Notes: generated by a model from the letters alone, not told the origin. A DNA stretch of 64,000 nucleotides from Armatimonadota bacterium (GCA_020846715.1 JADLDK010000050.1:100503-164502); one strand, 5' to 3'; numbered from the stretch's first letter, positions 1 to 8,898 are shown. Translations and numbers: made by a program.

Positions 1-138
1 AGATCCGTATCCTGAACTGCGGCTGGCTTGAAGAAGGCCGGGCGTGCAAAACTTTCCATTTGGCAGCATATTCCCTGAAAGTGCCGTCAAAGACTTAGGA
101 TAAAAGAGACCCACCGAAAGGATACCCGGAATAAGGAT

Positions 139-684
139 ATGAGCTCTGGTCCCACTAACCCAACTCGCAGGCCACCGTTTTTCTTTGGGCCTGGCACTCT
201 TATCGCCCTCGTGATGATCGCTGTGCTGTTTGCTATTCGAGGAGTTGATGAGCACCAGCCGCCCCCCGCAGACCATAGCAAAGGGCAGAGCGCAAAGCTG
301 TCTACAGGACGCCAGCAGGGGCCAACTCCCGAGGTGTCCTTCCTGCTGGAAAACAGCCGTACGTTGGAGCTTACACATACGCAAGCCTCAAGGATTCAAA
401 CGCTAGTCAATGAGGAACAGGCAAAGCAGAAAGCAATCGACCAGAAACTGGGAAATATCCAAAACCGCGCCACCAGTCCCGAAAAAGAGAATGGCGCTAC
501 AATCAGCGCGATAGACCCCGAGTTTGCGAAGCTCTACAAAGAGAAGAGGAGTATCACCGAGTCGTACTGGACCAAGGCGCAGGCGATGCTAACCAAAAAG
601 CAGAAAAAGACAGTTGAGGAGCTGAGGATAAAGCAGTATCAGAAGTTGATGGAAAACCTGGGAGTCGATGGCAAGCAGCGCTGA
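139..684 (+). CDS. Membrane-anchored Spy/CpxP-like periplasmic protein
   Basis: A 181-residue protein with a short Arg/Pro-rich cytoplasmic tail, one membrane segment at about residues 19-33, and a hydrophilic, Lys/Gln-rich helical region that would lie outside the membrane. Two LTxxQ-type motifs are visible (LTHTQ at 78-82 and LTKKQ at 151-155), the hallmark of the Spy/CpxP/ZraP group of periplasmic chaperones and metal sensors. AAGGA lies just before the ATG. It is followed by an ECF sigma factor, an anti-sigma factor and an RseB-like gene on the same strand, so a role in envelope-stress sensing is inferred. Overall similarity to Spy is only at motif level; it could be a generic coiled-coil lipid-anchored protein. 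Confidence 0.6.
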   Translation: MSSGPTNPTRRPPFFFGPGTLIALVMIAVLFAIRGVDEHQPPPADHSKGQSAKLSTGRQQGPTPEVSFLLENSRTLELTHTQASRIQTLVNEEQAKQKAIDQKLGNIQNRATSPEKENGATISAIDPEFAKLYKEKRSITESYWTKAQAMLTKKQKKTVEELRIKQYQKLMENLGVDGKQR

Positions 685-727
685 GTCTTCCTCTTGACAC
701 TCAGGACAATGACAAATCTGCATAAGT

Positions 728-751
728 GGAACCGGTTGAGCGCTCAGACGT
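728..751 (+). promoter_or_regulatory. Possible ECF-type promoter in front of the sigma factor gene
   Basis: GGAACC at 728-733 followed about 15 bases later by CGTAT at 749-753 resembles a group IV sigma promoter (GGAAC and CGT-type elements). If real, the sigma gene would autoregulate with a very short or absent leader, and the GTG at 770 could be the used start. This is pattern matching on short motifs only. Confidence 0.25.
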
Positions 752-1420
752 ATGACAGGGAAACAGGGCGTGCGCGTCCGGAATAGAACAGATCCGGATG
801 AGCAACCGCGGTCTCGCGAAGAGCGCGACAGAGCTGTGCGGTCAGTCGAAGATGGACGTCTTCTGCAGCGATGGAAAGGCGGCGACGAACGCGCTTTCGA
901 AGAGCTGTATCAGAAGTATGTGAAGCGCATATACTCCCTGAGTGTGCGCCTCACCCGTTCTGCCACGGACGCCGAGGATGTGACGGCGGAGACCTTTGCG
1001 CGAGCTTACGAAGCATTTCGAAGGATTGAATCCGGCTCTCACGTGCTCCCGTGGCTCAGCCGCGTTGCGCTGAACCTGTGCAGAGACCTTGGACGCAGGA
1101 GAGCATCGCGCAAGACATTCTCTTACGACGATCAGGTCGATGGGTCGGAGAATCTTGCGGTTCAAACTCCGGACGTCTCCGCAGAGCCTTTGAGCCAGGT
1201 CATGGACTCAGAGTTGCGCGAAGAGATATCTGACGCTATCCAGGCTCTGCCGGACTGGCAGCGGGAGACAATTATACTCTTTTATCTAAACCATAAGAGT
1301 GTGGATGAGATTGCGGACATCCTGAAGGTGAGAGAGGGGACGGTCAAATCAAGGCTCGCGAGGGCTCGAGACGCGCTGAAGATTGCGCTGGCGGAGTACA
1401 TGCAGGTAGATATTGACTGA
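752..1420 (+). CDS. ECF-family RNA polymerase sigma factor (RpoE-like)
   Basis: A 222-residue group IV sigma factor that would direct RNA polymerase to stress-response promoters. Region 2 is at about residues 50-115 (ERAFEELYQKYVKRIY, then the DAEDVTAETFARAYEAF core helix) and region 4 at about 160-215, ending in the DNA-reading helix EGTVKSRLARARDALK. The first 40 residues are charged and probably disordered, so an internal start such as GTG at 770 is possible. The downstream anti-sigma factor and RseB-like protein give the usual sigma/RseA/RseB arrangement, with 20 bases or fewer between sigma stop and the next start. Confidence 0.93.
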   Translation: MTGKQGVRVRNRTDPDEQPRSREERDRAVRSVEDGRLLQRWKGGDERAFEELYQKYVKRIYSLSVRLTRSATDAEDVTAETFARAYEAFRRIESGSHVLPWLSRVALNLCRDLGRRRASRKTFSYDDQVDGSENLAVQTPDVSAEPLSQVMDSELREEISDAIQALPDWQRETIILFYLNHKSVDEIADILKVREGTVKSRLARARDALKIALAEYMQVDID

Positions 1421-1441
1421 GGGGATTTCGGCTGGTATTTG

Positions 1442-1981
1442 ATGATGGATTGTCAAAAAGCTTCAGCACTGTTGTTTGAGTATATCGATCAGACTCTGAG
1501 CGCCGAGCAGGCAAAAGAGTTACGTGAGCATGTTTCTGCTTGCCGTGCCTGCGCTCGCGAGCTTGAGATTTCTGAGGGGCTCGACAGGCAGCTTGCTGCG
1601 CACCTGAGTGTATCATCTACTCCGGATCTCTGGCCTGAAGTGCAGCGGCGAATAGCCATGCGAAGCTCGCCATCTACCCACAGTTGGATTCACCAGTTCC
1701 TCCCATCTGCCTGGCATCGAGCGGGCCTGGCGGCCTCTGCAATAGCGGTTACAATCGCTGCTTTTCTGGTCCCAGTGAACCAGAAGCCCTATCCTTCCAG
1801 CTATACGGCGCCAGTCAACACAGCGCGTTACGGTAGCGCCTACATTGCCGGACACGAGGACGTTGGAGCGCAGACGAGCCTTCACGATCGAGTGTCTCGC
1901 GTAGTGGTTGCTGCGTTGGCGACTGAGGAAGCCAGTTCCTCTACATCGTCTGGACGAGGAGAACCCAACCATATCAGGTAG
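1442..1981 (+). CDS. Zinc-finger transmembrane anti-sigma factor
   Basis: A 179-residue protein that probably binds and inactivates the upstream ECF sigma factor. The N-terminal ZAS-type domain has Cys3 and the signature His30-x3-Cys34-x2-Cys37 (HVSACRAC). A membrane segment lies at about residues 93-111, so the C-terminal 70 residues are outside and could be read by the next gene product, an RseB-like protein. The start is ambiguous because TTG ATG ATG occurs in frame at 1439, 1442 and 1445. The end overlaps or abuts the following gene. Release by regulated proteolysis, as for RseA, is family knowledge and is not visible here. Confidence 0.85.
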   Translation: MMDCQKASALLFEYIDQTLSAEQAKELREHVSACRACARELEISEGLDRQLAAHLSVSSTPDLWPEVQRRIAMRSSPSTHSWIHQFLPSAWHRAGLAASAIAVTIAAFLVPVNQKPYPSSYTAPVNTARYGSAYIAGHEDVGAQTSLHDRVSRVVVAALATEEASSSTSSGRGEPNHIR

Positions 1982-2981
1982 ATTGCGAATTGGGCTTTGG
2001 GCAGCTTTGCTAGCCGTGGTATTTGGCGGCGTGTTCACAGTGCGCATGGAGCGCTCGCGGCAAGTTGCGCTACGGCTTGTGGACGTAGCCGTGCGTCAGC
2101 CTTCTAACCTCGGCTACAGTGCGGTGGCAGTAACGAAGATCCCCAGTAACGGAGAGATCAAAGAAGTCAAACTTCAGATTGCGCAGTGGCCGGCAAGCAA
2201 AGCTGACGGATCAGACGGACGATTGAGAGTCTCGGGGACGCTTCCTGACGGCAAGAAGATAGACTACAACAATGCAGCACGGCCGCGAGGAATTATCCCC
2301 GGAGGACGGGGCGCAGACCGTGAGAGGCTGTTGCGCAAAAACTACGTTCCAGTCTACGCCGGAGTAGCTGACATTGCGGGCCGGGAGGCGGACGTACTGA
2401 TTCTCAGGTCGCGCATTCCCAATCGGCCTGAGCTGACGGTCTGGATCGACCGACAGACTCATCTGGCGCTAGGGTGGCGCAAAATCAGCGCGAAGCAGAC
2501 TCTTATCGCAGAAACCAGGATAGTCGATCTGCGCCCCGGCGCACCCGCAAACTCTCCGCCACCGATAAGCCCAAAGAAGAAAAAGAGATTCCCGCTGACT
2601 CTGCAGCAGGTGGAGAAGATTGTAGAGTTTACTCCAAAGCAACCCCGAACAATTCCCGACGGCTTCCAGCTTGTAGGTTACGGCATCCACGACTGTCCGT
2701 GCGCGTGCGGGATGCAGTCTGCGGCGCTGAGGTATTCTGACGGAGTCGGGTCGTTTACGGTTTTCGAAACCAGCGATCCGAAGCACAAATGCCACGCGGC
2801 AGGCCTTACGGAACTGTTCGGCAAAAACTGCACGTCAGGCAGTCTGGACGGGGATACAGTCGCTGGCGTTCAGCGCGGTGACATGTGTGTGGCAGTTGTC
2901 GGTGACCTGACAGATAGAGACGCGCAAATCGTTGCGCTGACAGTGCCTGTCATCAGGCGTTCCGTCTCAGCGAAAAACTAG
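1908..2981 (+). CDS. RseB/MucB-like anti-sigma regulatory protein
   Basis: A 357-residue exported protein with a membrane segment at about residues 28-45. The middle region has the MucB/RseB pattern (YVPVYAGVADIAGREADV, then the WIDRQTHLALGWR strand pair), a lipoprotein-carrier-like fold, and the C-terminal part contains the second RseB-like domain (TIPDGFQLVGYG). RseB proteins protect the anti-sigma factor from cleavage and sense misplaced envelope lipids or proteins. The ATG at 1908 overlaps the anti-sigma gene by 74 bases; an in-frame TTG at 1983, after GGACGAGGAG, is an alternative start. The C-terminal domain carries an unusual CPCAC cluster plus two or three further cysteines. Confidence 0.72.
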   Translation: MLRWRLRKPVPLHRLDEENPTISGRLRIGLWAALLAVVFGGVFTVRMERSRQVALRLVDVAVRQPSNLGYSAVAVTKIPSNGEIKEVKLQIAQWPASKADGSDGRLRVSGTLPDGKKIDYNNAARPRGIIPGGRGADRERLLRKNYVPVYAGVADIAGREADVLILRSRIPNRPELTVWIDRQTHLALGWRKISAKQTLIAETRIVDLRPGAPANSPPPISPKKKKRFPLTLQQVEKIVEFTPKQPRTIPDGFQLVGYGIHDCPCACGMQSAALRYSDGVGSFTVFETSDPKHKCHAAGLTELFGKNCTSGSLDGDTVAGVQRGDMCVAVVGDLTDRDAQIVALTVPVIRRSVSAKN

Positions 2982-3028
2982 CCTTTCCGCGTTCAGTTCC
3001 CGAGATTTGCCGTATTCCAAGACGAGAC

Positions 3029-3059
3029 AGCCCGGAGAAGCTAAGCGCTTCTCCGGGCT
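3029..3059. terminator. Hairpin between convergent genes, probable bidirectional terminator
   Basis: A perfect 13-bp stem (3029-3041 with 3047-3059) around a 5-base loop lies between the RseB-like gene, which ends at 2981, and the CorC-like gene on the other strand, which ends at 3176. No T tract follows on either strand, so termination efficiency is uncertain. Confidence 0.6.
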
Positions 3060-3175
3060 AACGTTTGCCAGAGCTTCAACCAAAATGTCGGCGTTCAGAA
3101 CTGCTTAGCGCACTCGACGCCATAACACTGTGCTGACTGTATCAGACGCAGATTTGTTCCGGTTTTTTCCACCTG

Positions 3176-4522
3176 TTATCGCCCTTGGTCGCTAGATCCC
3201 GGGTCATCCATGGAATCGTCTGGAAGAAGAACGTAGAGCTTTCCAACGGCCAGACCTTCCAGCTCGGTCACCACAAGCTGAGCCCCCTGCACCGTCACTG
3301 AGTCACCGACGATAGCCGGTCTGCCCAACTCTGCTTGTACCAGGCCACCGATCGTATCAACGTCCGGACGCTCCAGATCAAGTCCGAACTCTTCCGTAAA
3401 CTCATCCAGTCTCAGCCGCCCATCCACGGATGCGCTGCGCGTGTCGATTATCTGAAGGGTCGGTGACTCTTCGTCAAACTCATCCTGCACCTCACCAAAT
3501 ATCTCCTCGAGGACATCCTCCAGAGAAACCAGACCGCTTGTGCCACCGTACTCGTCAATCACGACCGCCACCTGCGAGTGGTGATTGCGAAACTCCACCA
3601 GTAGATCCTCCACTGTCATCTGTTCCGGAACAAAGACAGGTTTGCGCAGCATGCGGTCAATTGACGGGTTGTCAGCGTTCCGGTGAATCTCTCTGAAAAG
3701 CTCCTTCACGTGCAGAATGCCGACGATGTGATCCAGTCCATCCTGACACACGGGGTAGCGCGTGTGGCGCGACTCAATCACCGTCTTCACAATTTCTGGC
3801 ACGGGGCTGTCGTATTCTATTCCCACAACACTGGTGCGAGGAACCATCACTTTGCGCACTTGCAGGTCACTGAAGTGCAGCAAATTAACGAGAATCTCAC
3901 TCTCTTCTTCACCCAGTACTCCCGTTTCGTGGCTTTCTTCAACGATCATTTCCAGCTCTTCGGGGGAATGAACGTGTGCGAAGCCGGTTGCCGAGGGAAT
4001 CCGCAGCGCTCGCAGCAGCAGGTTGCCGATACCATTGAGTAGGGCAACGAGCGGATAGAGAAGCCGCTGTGTCCAGCTCATCGGCAGACTCACCATCAGA
4101 GCCGTCTGCTCAGGAAAGAACAGAGCGAGCGACTTTGGCGCCATCTCTCCAATGACTACATGAAAATAAGTCAGCACCGAGATAGCAACGACAGTCGCGA
4201 CCGAATGCGCCGCAGCAACCTGGAACCAACCCATGTGATGCAAGAGCGGCAAAATCCAGTCAGCGACTTTGTGCTCCGCATACATACCCAGTCCCACGCT
4301 CGCGGCGCTGATACCGATTTGAGCAGTTGCGATATAAGCGTCTTGAAGGCGCTGGTCGTCCTGCACCCGATGCATGGCGCGGGCCGCTCGATTTCCCTGC
4401 TCAGCGAGGTACTCCATTCGGGCGCGCGGCGCCGCGAGGATGGCAAACTCTGAAGCGACGAACAAACCGTTGAAGAGCACGAGCAGCGCTATGAGAATCA
4501 GAGGCAGAATCACGTCACTCAT
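3176..4522 (-). CDS. CorC/HlyC-family CNNM membrane protein (second of a tandem pair)
   Basis: A 448-residue protein with the family's full architecture: an N-terminal DUF21/CNNM membrane domain with about four segments (residues 1-190), paired CBS domains (about 210-330; note VMVPRTSVVGI and VIDEYGGTSGLVSLEDVLEEI), and a C-terminal CorC_HlyC domain (about 345-430). Relatives take part in magnesium or cobalt export and resistance; calling it a hemolysin is historical. Its start overlaps the end of the upstream paralogue by 8 bases, so the two are co-transcribed and could form a heterodimer. Confidence 0.9.
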   Translation of the reverse strand: MSDVILPLILIALLVLFNGLFVASEFAILAAPRARMEYLAEQGNRAARAMHRVQDDQRLQDAYIATAQIGISAASVGLGMYAEHKVADWILPLLHHMGWFQVAAAHSVATVVAISVLTYFHVVIGEMAPKSLALFFPEQTALMVSLPMSWTQRLLYPLVALLNGIGNLLLRALRIPSATGFAHVHSPEELEMIVEESHETGVLGEEESEILVNLLHFSDLQVRKVMVPRTSVVGIEYDSPVPEIVKTVIESRHTRYPVCQDGLDHIVGILHVKELFREIHRNADNPSIDRMLRKPVFVPEQMTVEDLLVEFRNHHSQVAVVIDEYGGTSGLVSLEDVLEEIFGEVQDEFDEESPTLQIIDTRSASVDGRLRLDEFTEEFGLDLERPDVDTIGGLVQAELGRPAIVGDSVTVQGAQLVVTELEGLAVGKLYVLLPDDSMDDPGSSDQGR

Positions 4523-5840
4523 CAGCCTCAGACTCCTGAGATGACCGCTCAGGCAGTGTCACGACTATCCACTGCACCGCATATCCGTCCACAGCCGCCA
4601 CTTCAAACCTACAATTTTCCACCTCGACACAGTCGTCAAGCTGAGGCATCTTCCCAAGGAGTCCCATGACAAGCCCGTTGAGAGTGCTCGCGTTGGGATA
4701 GTCTATATCGACGCCAAACCGTTCGTTGAAGCTCTGGATGGTCATGGAGCCTGGAACGCGCCAGTGCAGCGCATCCAATTGAGACGCCTGGACGTCTGAC
4801 GCCTTCTCGTACTCATCCGGAATGTCTCCAATGACCTCTTCCAGGAGGTCCTCCAGCGTCACGATACCTGCAGTCCCGCCATATTCATCCACGACCAGAG
4901 ACATCTGAATGCGCCGCGCCCGCATGTCTGAAAACAGCCCTTTGATGGACATACTCTCAAGGACGTGAGGCATCTCTCGGATCAGATCGCGCAGTCGCAA
5001 GCTTTCAGAGTCTCTAGCGCTAGCGGCCAGCAAGTCTTTGATATGAACCACTCCAAGGATGTGATCGACGCTGTCTTCGTAGACCGGAATGCGCGTATAC
5101 GCCGATTCAGTGGCGATGTTGATCAGTTCAGGGACAGTGGCGTCCACACTTACGGCAAAGACGCGTATGCGAGGGATCATCACGTCGCGCACACGCCTCT
5201 CAGCCAGGCGAAAGACGTTATGCATGCGTTTCCGCTCTTTCTCCTCCAACATTCCGCCTTCATGGCTTTCGGTCACCAGCAGATCAATCTCCTCAGCTCC
5301 GTGTACATGTCTGCGGCCGCTGGAAGGTACCCTGAGGAGCCGGAGAATTGCGTTCGAGCTGCCATTCAACAGCCATATAAAGAAGAAAAGAAGCCTCAGC
5401 GAAAAGCGCATCGGCAGCACTGTTGCGCTTGCTACTTCAGAGGGATAGCGCACGGCGATACCCTTTGGCAACAATTCCCCAACAATCACCTGAAAAGCCA
5501 CGAGCCCAAGCAGAACGAGAAGCGCGGCGGTGGCTCTTGCTGAGTGCGGCTCAAATCCAATGCTCTGCAAGCTCCGGCCAAGAGGGTCCCCAAAAGCGCT
5601 CTGGCCGACAGCGCCGACGATAAGGCCAGTGAGCGTAATTCCAACCTGGCATGCGGCAATGTAGGCATCCAGTCTGTGAGGATCGCTTACGATAGGGCGG
5701 AGCATTGCGGCCCACCGGTTGCCTTCGGAGGCCAGCTCGTCAACTTTTGTCCGGCGCAGACCCACAAAAGCAAATTCAGCCGCGACATACAGCGCTGTCA
5801 CGAGTGTGAGCAACACCACAACAAGCATCGATGCTAACAT
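4515..5840 (-). CDS. CorC/HlyC-family CNNM membrane protein (first of a tandem pair)
   Basis: A 441-residue paralogue of the next gene, with the same order: DUF21 membrane domain (residues 1-190), CBS pair (about 205-325; VMIPRIRVFAVSV, LVVDEYGGTAGIVTLEDLLEEV) and CorC_HlyC domain (about 340-425). The CBS pair in this family binds adenine nucleotides and Mg and gates the membrane domain. It is the promoter-proximal gene of a two-gene operon, divergent from the GT-C-like gene that begins near 6052. The duplication followed by divergence suggests a heteromeric transporter or two substrates. Confidence 0.9.
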   Translation of the reverse strand: MLASMLVVVLLTLVTALYVAAEFAFVGLRRTKVDELASEGNRWAAMLRPIVSDPHRLDAYIAACQVGITLTGLIVGAVGQSAFGDPLGRSLQSIGFEPHSARATAALLVLLGLVAFQVIVGELLPKGIAVRYPSEVASATVLPMRFSLRLLFFFIWLLNGSSNAILRLLRVPSSGRRHVHGAEEIDLLVTESHEGGMLEEKERKRMHNVFRLAERRVRDVMIPRIRVFAVSVDATVPELINIATESAYTRIPVYEDSVDHILGVVHIKDLLAASARDSESLRLRDLIREMPHVLESMSIKGLFSDMRARRIQMSLVVDEYGGTAGIVTLEDLLEEVIGDIPDEYEKASDVQASQLDALHWRVPGSMTIQSFNERFGVDIDYPNASTLNGLVMGLLGKMPQLDDCVEVENCRFEVAAVDGYAVQWIVVTLPERSSQESEADE

Positions 5841-6051
5841 GGGCTGCCCTCATCGGCCGGCCGGCGCCTGCACCACACATCCAGAGGACGGCGACCAGCG
5901 GCGGAGTAATTACTATGGGGGTCTATATCAGGGTCTGAGGAATCAATGTTCATGTGTTGACCGACGCCGGGCATACCACCTCAGCGTCCGTTTTCACCCA
6001 TTATCGTCCGGCATTTTGCTCCATTTGTCAAGAACCCAACGATCACAAAGA

Positions 6052-7284
6052 GTGTCCATCGACATCTGCAAGGCATTCAGTCAGACATCGCCGCAGCAGC
6101 GCGTTGCGCCTGCGGACATCACTGCTTTGACCCTGGCTGCCATTGCCGGAGCGTCGCTCAGCGCTCTGATCTTTCACATCCAGGCGCCGCTTAAGCTCGC
6201 TAACTACAACGATATCTGGTTTCAGGCAGATATTAACCGAGTGATCAATGACCTGGTAAACCCCGGACTTGGGCATGTGCGGGCGAACGTGCATCCGTTT
6301 TTTGCACTGCTCGGCGCCCCGGCGGTGATGGCAATCGGCGCCAGCCTGCGCTTGACGCCGCTCCAGGCTGCCGCCTGCCTGATGAATATACTCGCTGCTC
6401 TGTGGGGCGCGCTGCTATTCCTGCTCCTCAGACGATCGGGCTGCCGGACGGCGTCCGCCGGTCTCTACACAGCTATCGGACTTCTGAGTTCGGCAAACTT
6501 GCTGTACTGCGGAATCGTGGAGACTTACGTGGCGGGGTCTATTTCCGTCTTGCTGGCCCTGCTGGCAGCCGCCTCTGTCAGCCATAAGAGATGGAGCGCT
6601 GGCGCGTTCATCGCAGTTGGCGCGCTCGCATTTGGCATTACTATCACCAACTGGTTCGGCGCCGCAGGGGCAACTCTGCTGTCGTGGCCTCGCCGCAAAG
6701 CGATAACGATTGTGTTTTCTGGGATGGCGGCTGGAATCGGACTTGCCGTACTCCAGGGCATTCTTCTGCCCGACAACCGAATGTTCTGGCATCTGGGCGC
6801 TGAGCGCAGTTTTCTGCGCCAGATCGATGTCCAATCCGTCGCGCTTGCCCTCTACACTGCCCTGGTGAACTCGATCATGCTGGCGAAAGTAGGCACGGCT
6901 GCGCCGGGTGAGATGACTGCTCAGACTTTTCTCCCGAGTAGTGTGATTGGAGCTATAGGAGCGCTAGCCTGGGTGGCATTGCTGACGATAGGCATCGCAG
7001 CGCTCTTGAGAATGCCAAGTCAACGGGCACTGCGCCTCAGTGCCGGGTTTATCCTGGCGTTCAATCTGGCTCTACACTCGGTATACGGTAGTGAGACGGT
7101 CCTTTACAGCCTGCACTTCGTTCCAGCGCTGATTGTCATCGCTGCTCTGAGTGAGCATACCAGACTGTCCAGAATCAGCAGAGCTCTAGCGCTGACGGTG
7201 CTGGTGTGCCAGGTCGCGGCGAATCTTCCGGAGTTGGCCCGGGCTATCGAGATGGCGGCACGCCTGAGCGTTGCCCAAGGGTAG
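6052..7284 (+). CDS. Polytopic GT-C-like glycosyltransferase or related membrane protein
   Basis: About 410 residues from the GTG at 6052. The open frame extends back to 5719, but that part overlaps the start of the divergent CorC-like gene and has no coding character. About ten hydrophobic segments are visible. The first extracytoplasmic loop contains acidic residues (YNDIWFQADINRV) followed by an HPF motif, which fits the RgtA/PMT-like GT-C fold where an Asp-rich first loop handles a lipid-linked sugar. TTG starts at 6013 and 6025 are alternatives. No neighbour indicates the acceptor. Function beyond membrane glycosyltransferase-like is not supported. Confidence 0.6.
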   Translation: MSIDICKAFSQTSPQQRVAPADITALTLAAIAGASLSALIFHIQAPLKLANYNDIWFQADINRVINDLVNPGLGHVRANVHPFFALLGAPAVMAIGASLRLTPLQAAACLMNILAALWGALLFLLLRRSGCRTASAGLYTAIGLLSSANLLYCGIVETYVAGSISVLLALLAAASVSHKRWSAGAFIAVGALAFGITITNWFGAAGATLLSWPRRKAITIVFSGMAAGIGLAVLQGILLPDNRMFWHLGAERSFLRQIDVQSVALALYTALVNSIMLAKVGTAAPGEMTAQTFLPSSVIGAIGALAWVALLTIGIAALLRMPSQRALRLSAGFILAFNLALHSVYGSETVLYSLHFVPALIVIAALSEHTRLSRISRALALTVLVCQVAANLPELARAIEMAARLSVAQG

Positions 7285-7286
7285 AG

Positions 7287-7673
7287 TCAGCTTCGCCGGG
7301 CTTTCATCTGCTCTCGAAGCTCCGCGTACGCCTCACGGGCGCGGCTGTATCCACTGTCCAGGCGCATAGCCGTCTCGTACTCGTGCAGAGCCTTTATGGG
7401 TTGGCCAGAAAGCTCATAAGCCCGTCCCAGATTGAATCGCAGGTTGGCGGCGCGAGGTTTGATCTGCGTCGCTCGGCGGAAGGCGAGAATAGCTGGTTCA
7501 AATCGTCGGAGTTGAGCGCAGGCCGCGCCCAGGCACGTAAATGCCTGCCAGTTCCCAGGCTCACGCCGAGTCCACTCTTCCAGCAGTAGAATGGCTTCGT
7601 CGAACTGCCCCTCTGACATCAACTGTTGCACGCGTTGCGTTGTGTCTCCGTCCATAGCCGACTCATCACCCAC
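7287..7673 (-). CDS. Small TPR-repeat protein
   Basis: A 128-residue soluble protein made almost wholly of tetratricopeptide repeats: three complete repeats of 34 residues can be traced from about residue 12 to 115 (GQFDEAILLLEEWTRREPGN, RRFEPAILAFRRATQIKPRA, GQPIKALHEYETAMRLDSGY). There is no signal peptide or catalytic domain, so it is probably a protein-interaction adaptor. Its stop lies two bases from the stop of the convergent GT-C-like gene. It is co-directional with the histidine kinase gene that ends at 7747, upstream by 73 bases, and may share its transcript. Confidence 0.8.
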   Translation of the reverse strand: MGDESAMDGDTTQRVQQLMSEGQFDEAILLLEEWTRREPGNWQAFTCLGAACAQLRRFEPAILAFRRATQIKPRAANLRFNLGRAYELSGQPIKALHEYETAMRLDSGYSRAREAYAELREQMKARRS

Positions 7674-7746
7674 AGGAATATGTCCTACGCCAGCATCATA
7701 TCAGTAACAGGCGGCAAATGCAAAACTTTGCGGACGGCAGTCAGAC

Positions 7747-8898
7747 TCAGTTGTTCTCTGCGGATGGAGAGGGGCCATCAATCGGCATTGTGATATGGAT
7801 CTCTGTGCCCTGACCCAACTCGCTCTGCGCCCAGATATGTCCACCGTGCGCTTCTACGGCCAGCCGGCAAAACGTCAGACCGATACCTGTGGAAGGCCCG
7901 GCTTTTTCCGCTCCGTTAGACTGCGCGTACTTTTCGAAAACACGCTTGAGATCGCTTGCAGGGATACCGCGGCCTGTGTCGCGGACAATCAGATGAGCGA
8001 GATGATCGCTCTCCCCGTCCAGGGACTGAATGCTGACATCCCCTCCTCGAGGAGTGAACTTCAGCGCGTTTCCAAGCAGGTTCACCAGCACGCGCCGGAT
8101 TAGCTCCGGATCCATATTGGCCTTCAGCCCGTTGCAGGAGTGGTGCAGATTGATACCAGACTCCTCCGCAATTGGTGTGACAATGCGACAGGCTTTGTCA
8201 GCGACATCCGACAGCTCGACTTTCTGCAGTCTGAGAGGCATTTCGCCTGCCTCCAGCTTGGAAACGTCCAGTATCTGATTCACCATCTCCAGCAGCCGCT
8301 GCCCGTCGCTGACCGCGAAGTCCACCATCTCCATTTGATCCGGCTCGAGGTCTCCCACCACGCCGTGCTGTAGAGTCTGCAACGACGTAATGATCCCGGT
8401 CAGCGGAGTGCGCAGGTCGTGCACAAGCATGTGCGTCAAGTCTTCACGCGCCCGTGTCTGCTGCTGGAGCTTCGCCAGAGCCTCGCGGAGATTGCGCCGG
8501 TCTCGTCCTATTCTCTCAAACGCCAAACCGATCGCAACGATAAACGCAAGCCGCAGCACTTCCGCTTCGGAATAGTTGAAAATCGACGTTTTGCCATTGG
8601 AGAGGTGGTACATCAACACTACAGCCACCGTGGCAGTCAGCAGACCTCGCAGGCCAAAGACGATGGCAGCCGGGAAGATGACCAGAACGTACAACACTGA
8701 GACGGGGTAGGCACGCCCAAAAAAGCGCAAATCCAGATAGTCCAGCACCCCTATCAGCGCCCACAGAATGAGCAGCATGCCCATCAGACGCTGCTTCTCA
8801 GAGAAGGATTGCGGGAGGACAGACAGCGAGTGTGTTAGATTGGAAATCGCCCCTGCCGCGGTCGGCGAATCAGTGTGTTCTTGCGTGCTGCTCATCAA
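7747..8898 (-). CDS. Membrane sensor histidine kinase
   Basis: A 383-residue kinase. Four or so membrane segments lie at about residues 38-128 without a large extracytoplasmic loop, so the signal is probably sensed in or at the membrane. A coiled-coil linker leads to the HisKA domain with phospho-acceptor His160 in the H-box (LVHDLRTPL), then the HATPase domain with N box (NLLGNALKF), G1 (DTGRGIP) and G2 (GIGLTF). No response regulator gene is adjacent, so it is an orphan kinase. It is divergent from the HD-GYP gene across a 539-base non-coding stretch that contains an inverted repeat. Confidence 0.9.
   Translation of the reverse strand: MMSSTQEHTDSPTAAGAISNLTHSLSVLPQSFSEKQRLMGMLLILWALIGVLDYLDLRFFGRAYPVSVLYVLVIFPAAIVFGLRGLLTATVAVVLMYHLSNGKTSIFNYSEAEVLRLAFIVAIGLAFERIGRDRRNLREALAKLQQQTRAREDLTHMLVHDLRTPLTGIITSLQTLQHGVVGDLEPDQMEMVDFAVSDGQRLLEMVNQILDVSKLEAGEMPLRLQKVELSDVADKACRIVTPIAEESGINLHHSCNGLKANMDPELIRRVLVNLLGNALKFTPRGGDVSIQSLDGESDHLAHLIVRDTGRGIPASDLKRVFEKYAQSNGAEKAGPSTGIGLTFCRLAVEAHGGHIWAQSELGQGTEIHITMPIDGPSPSAENN

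Noticed and set aside
3..95. C-terminal fragment of an upstream gene
   Set aside because: An open frame of about 30 codons runs to a stop at the left edge but has no recognisable features, so it cannot be supported.
5719..6051. N-terminal extension of the GT-C-like protein
   Set aside because: It overlaps the start of the divergent CorC-like gene and the sequence is not membrane-protein-like or conserved in appearance.
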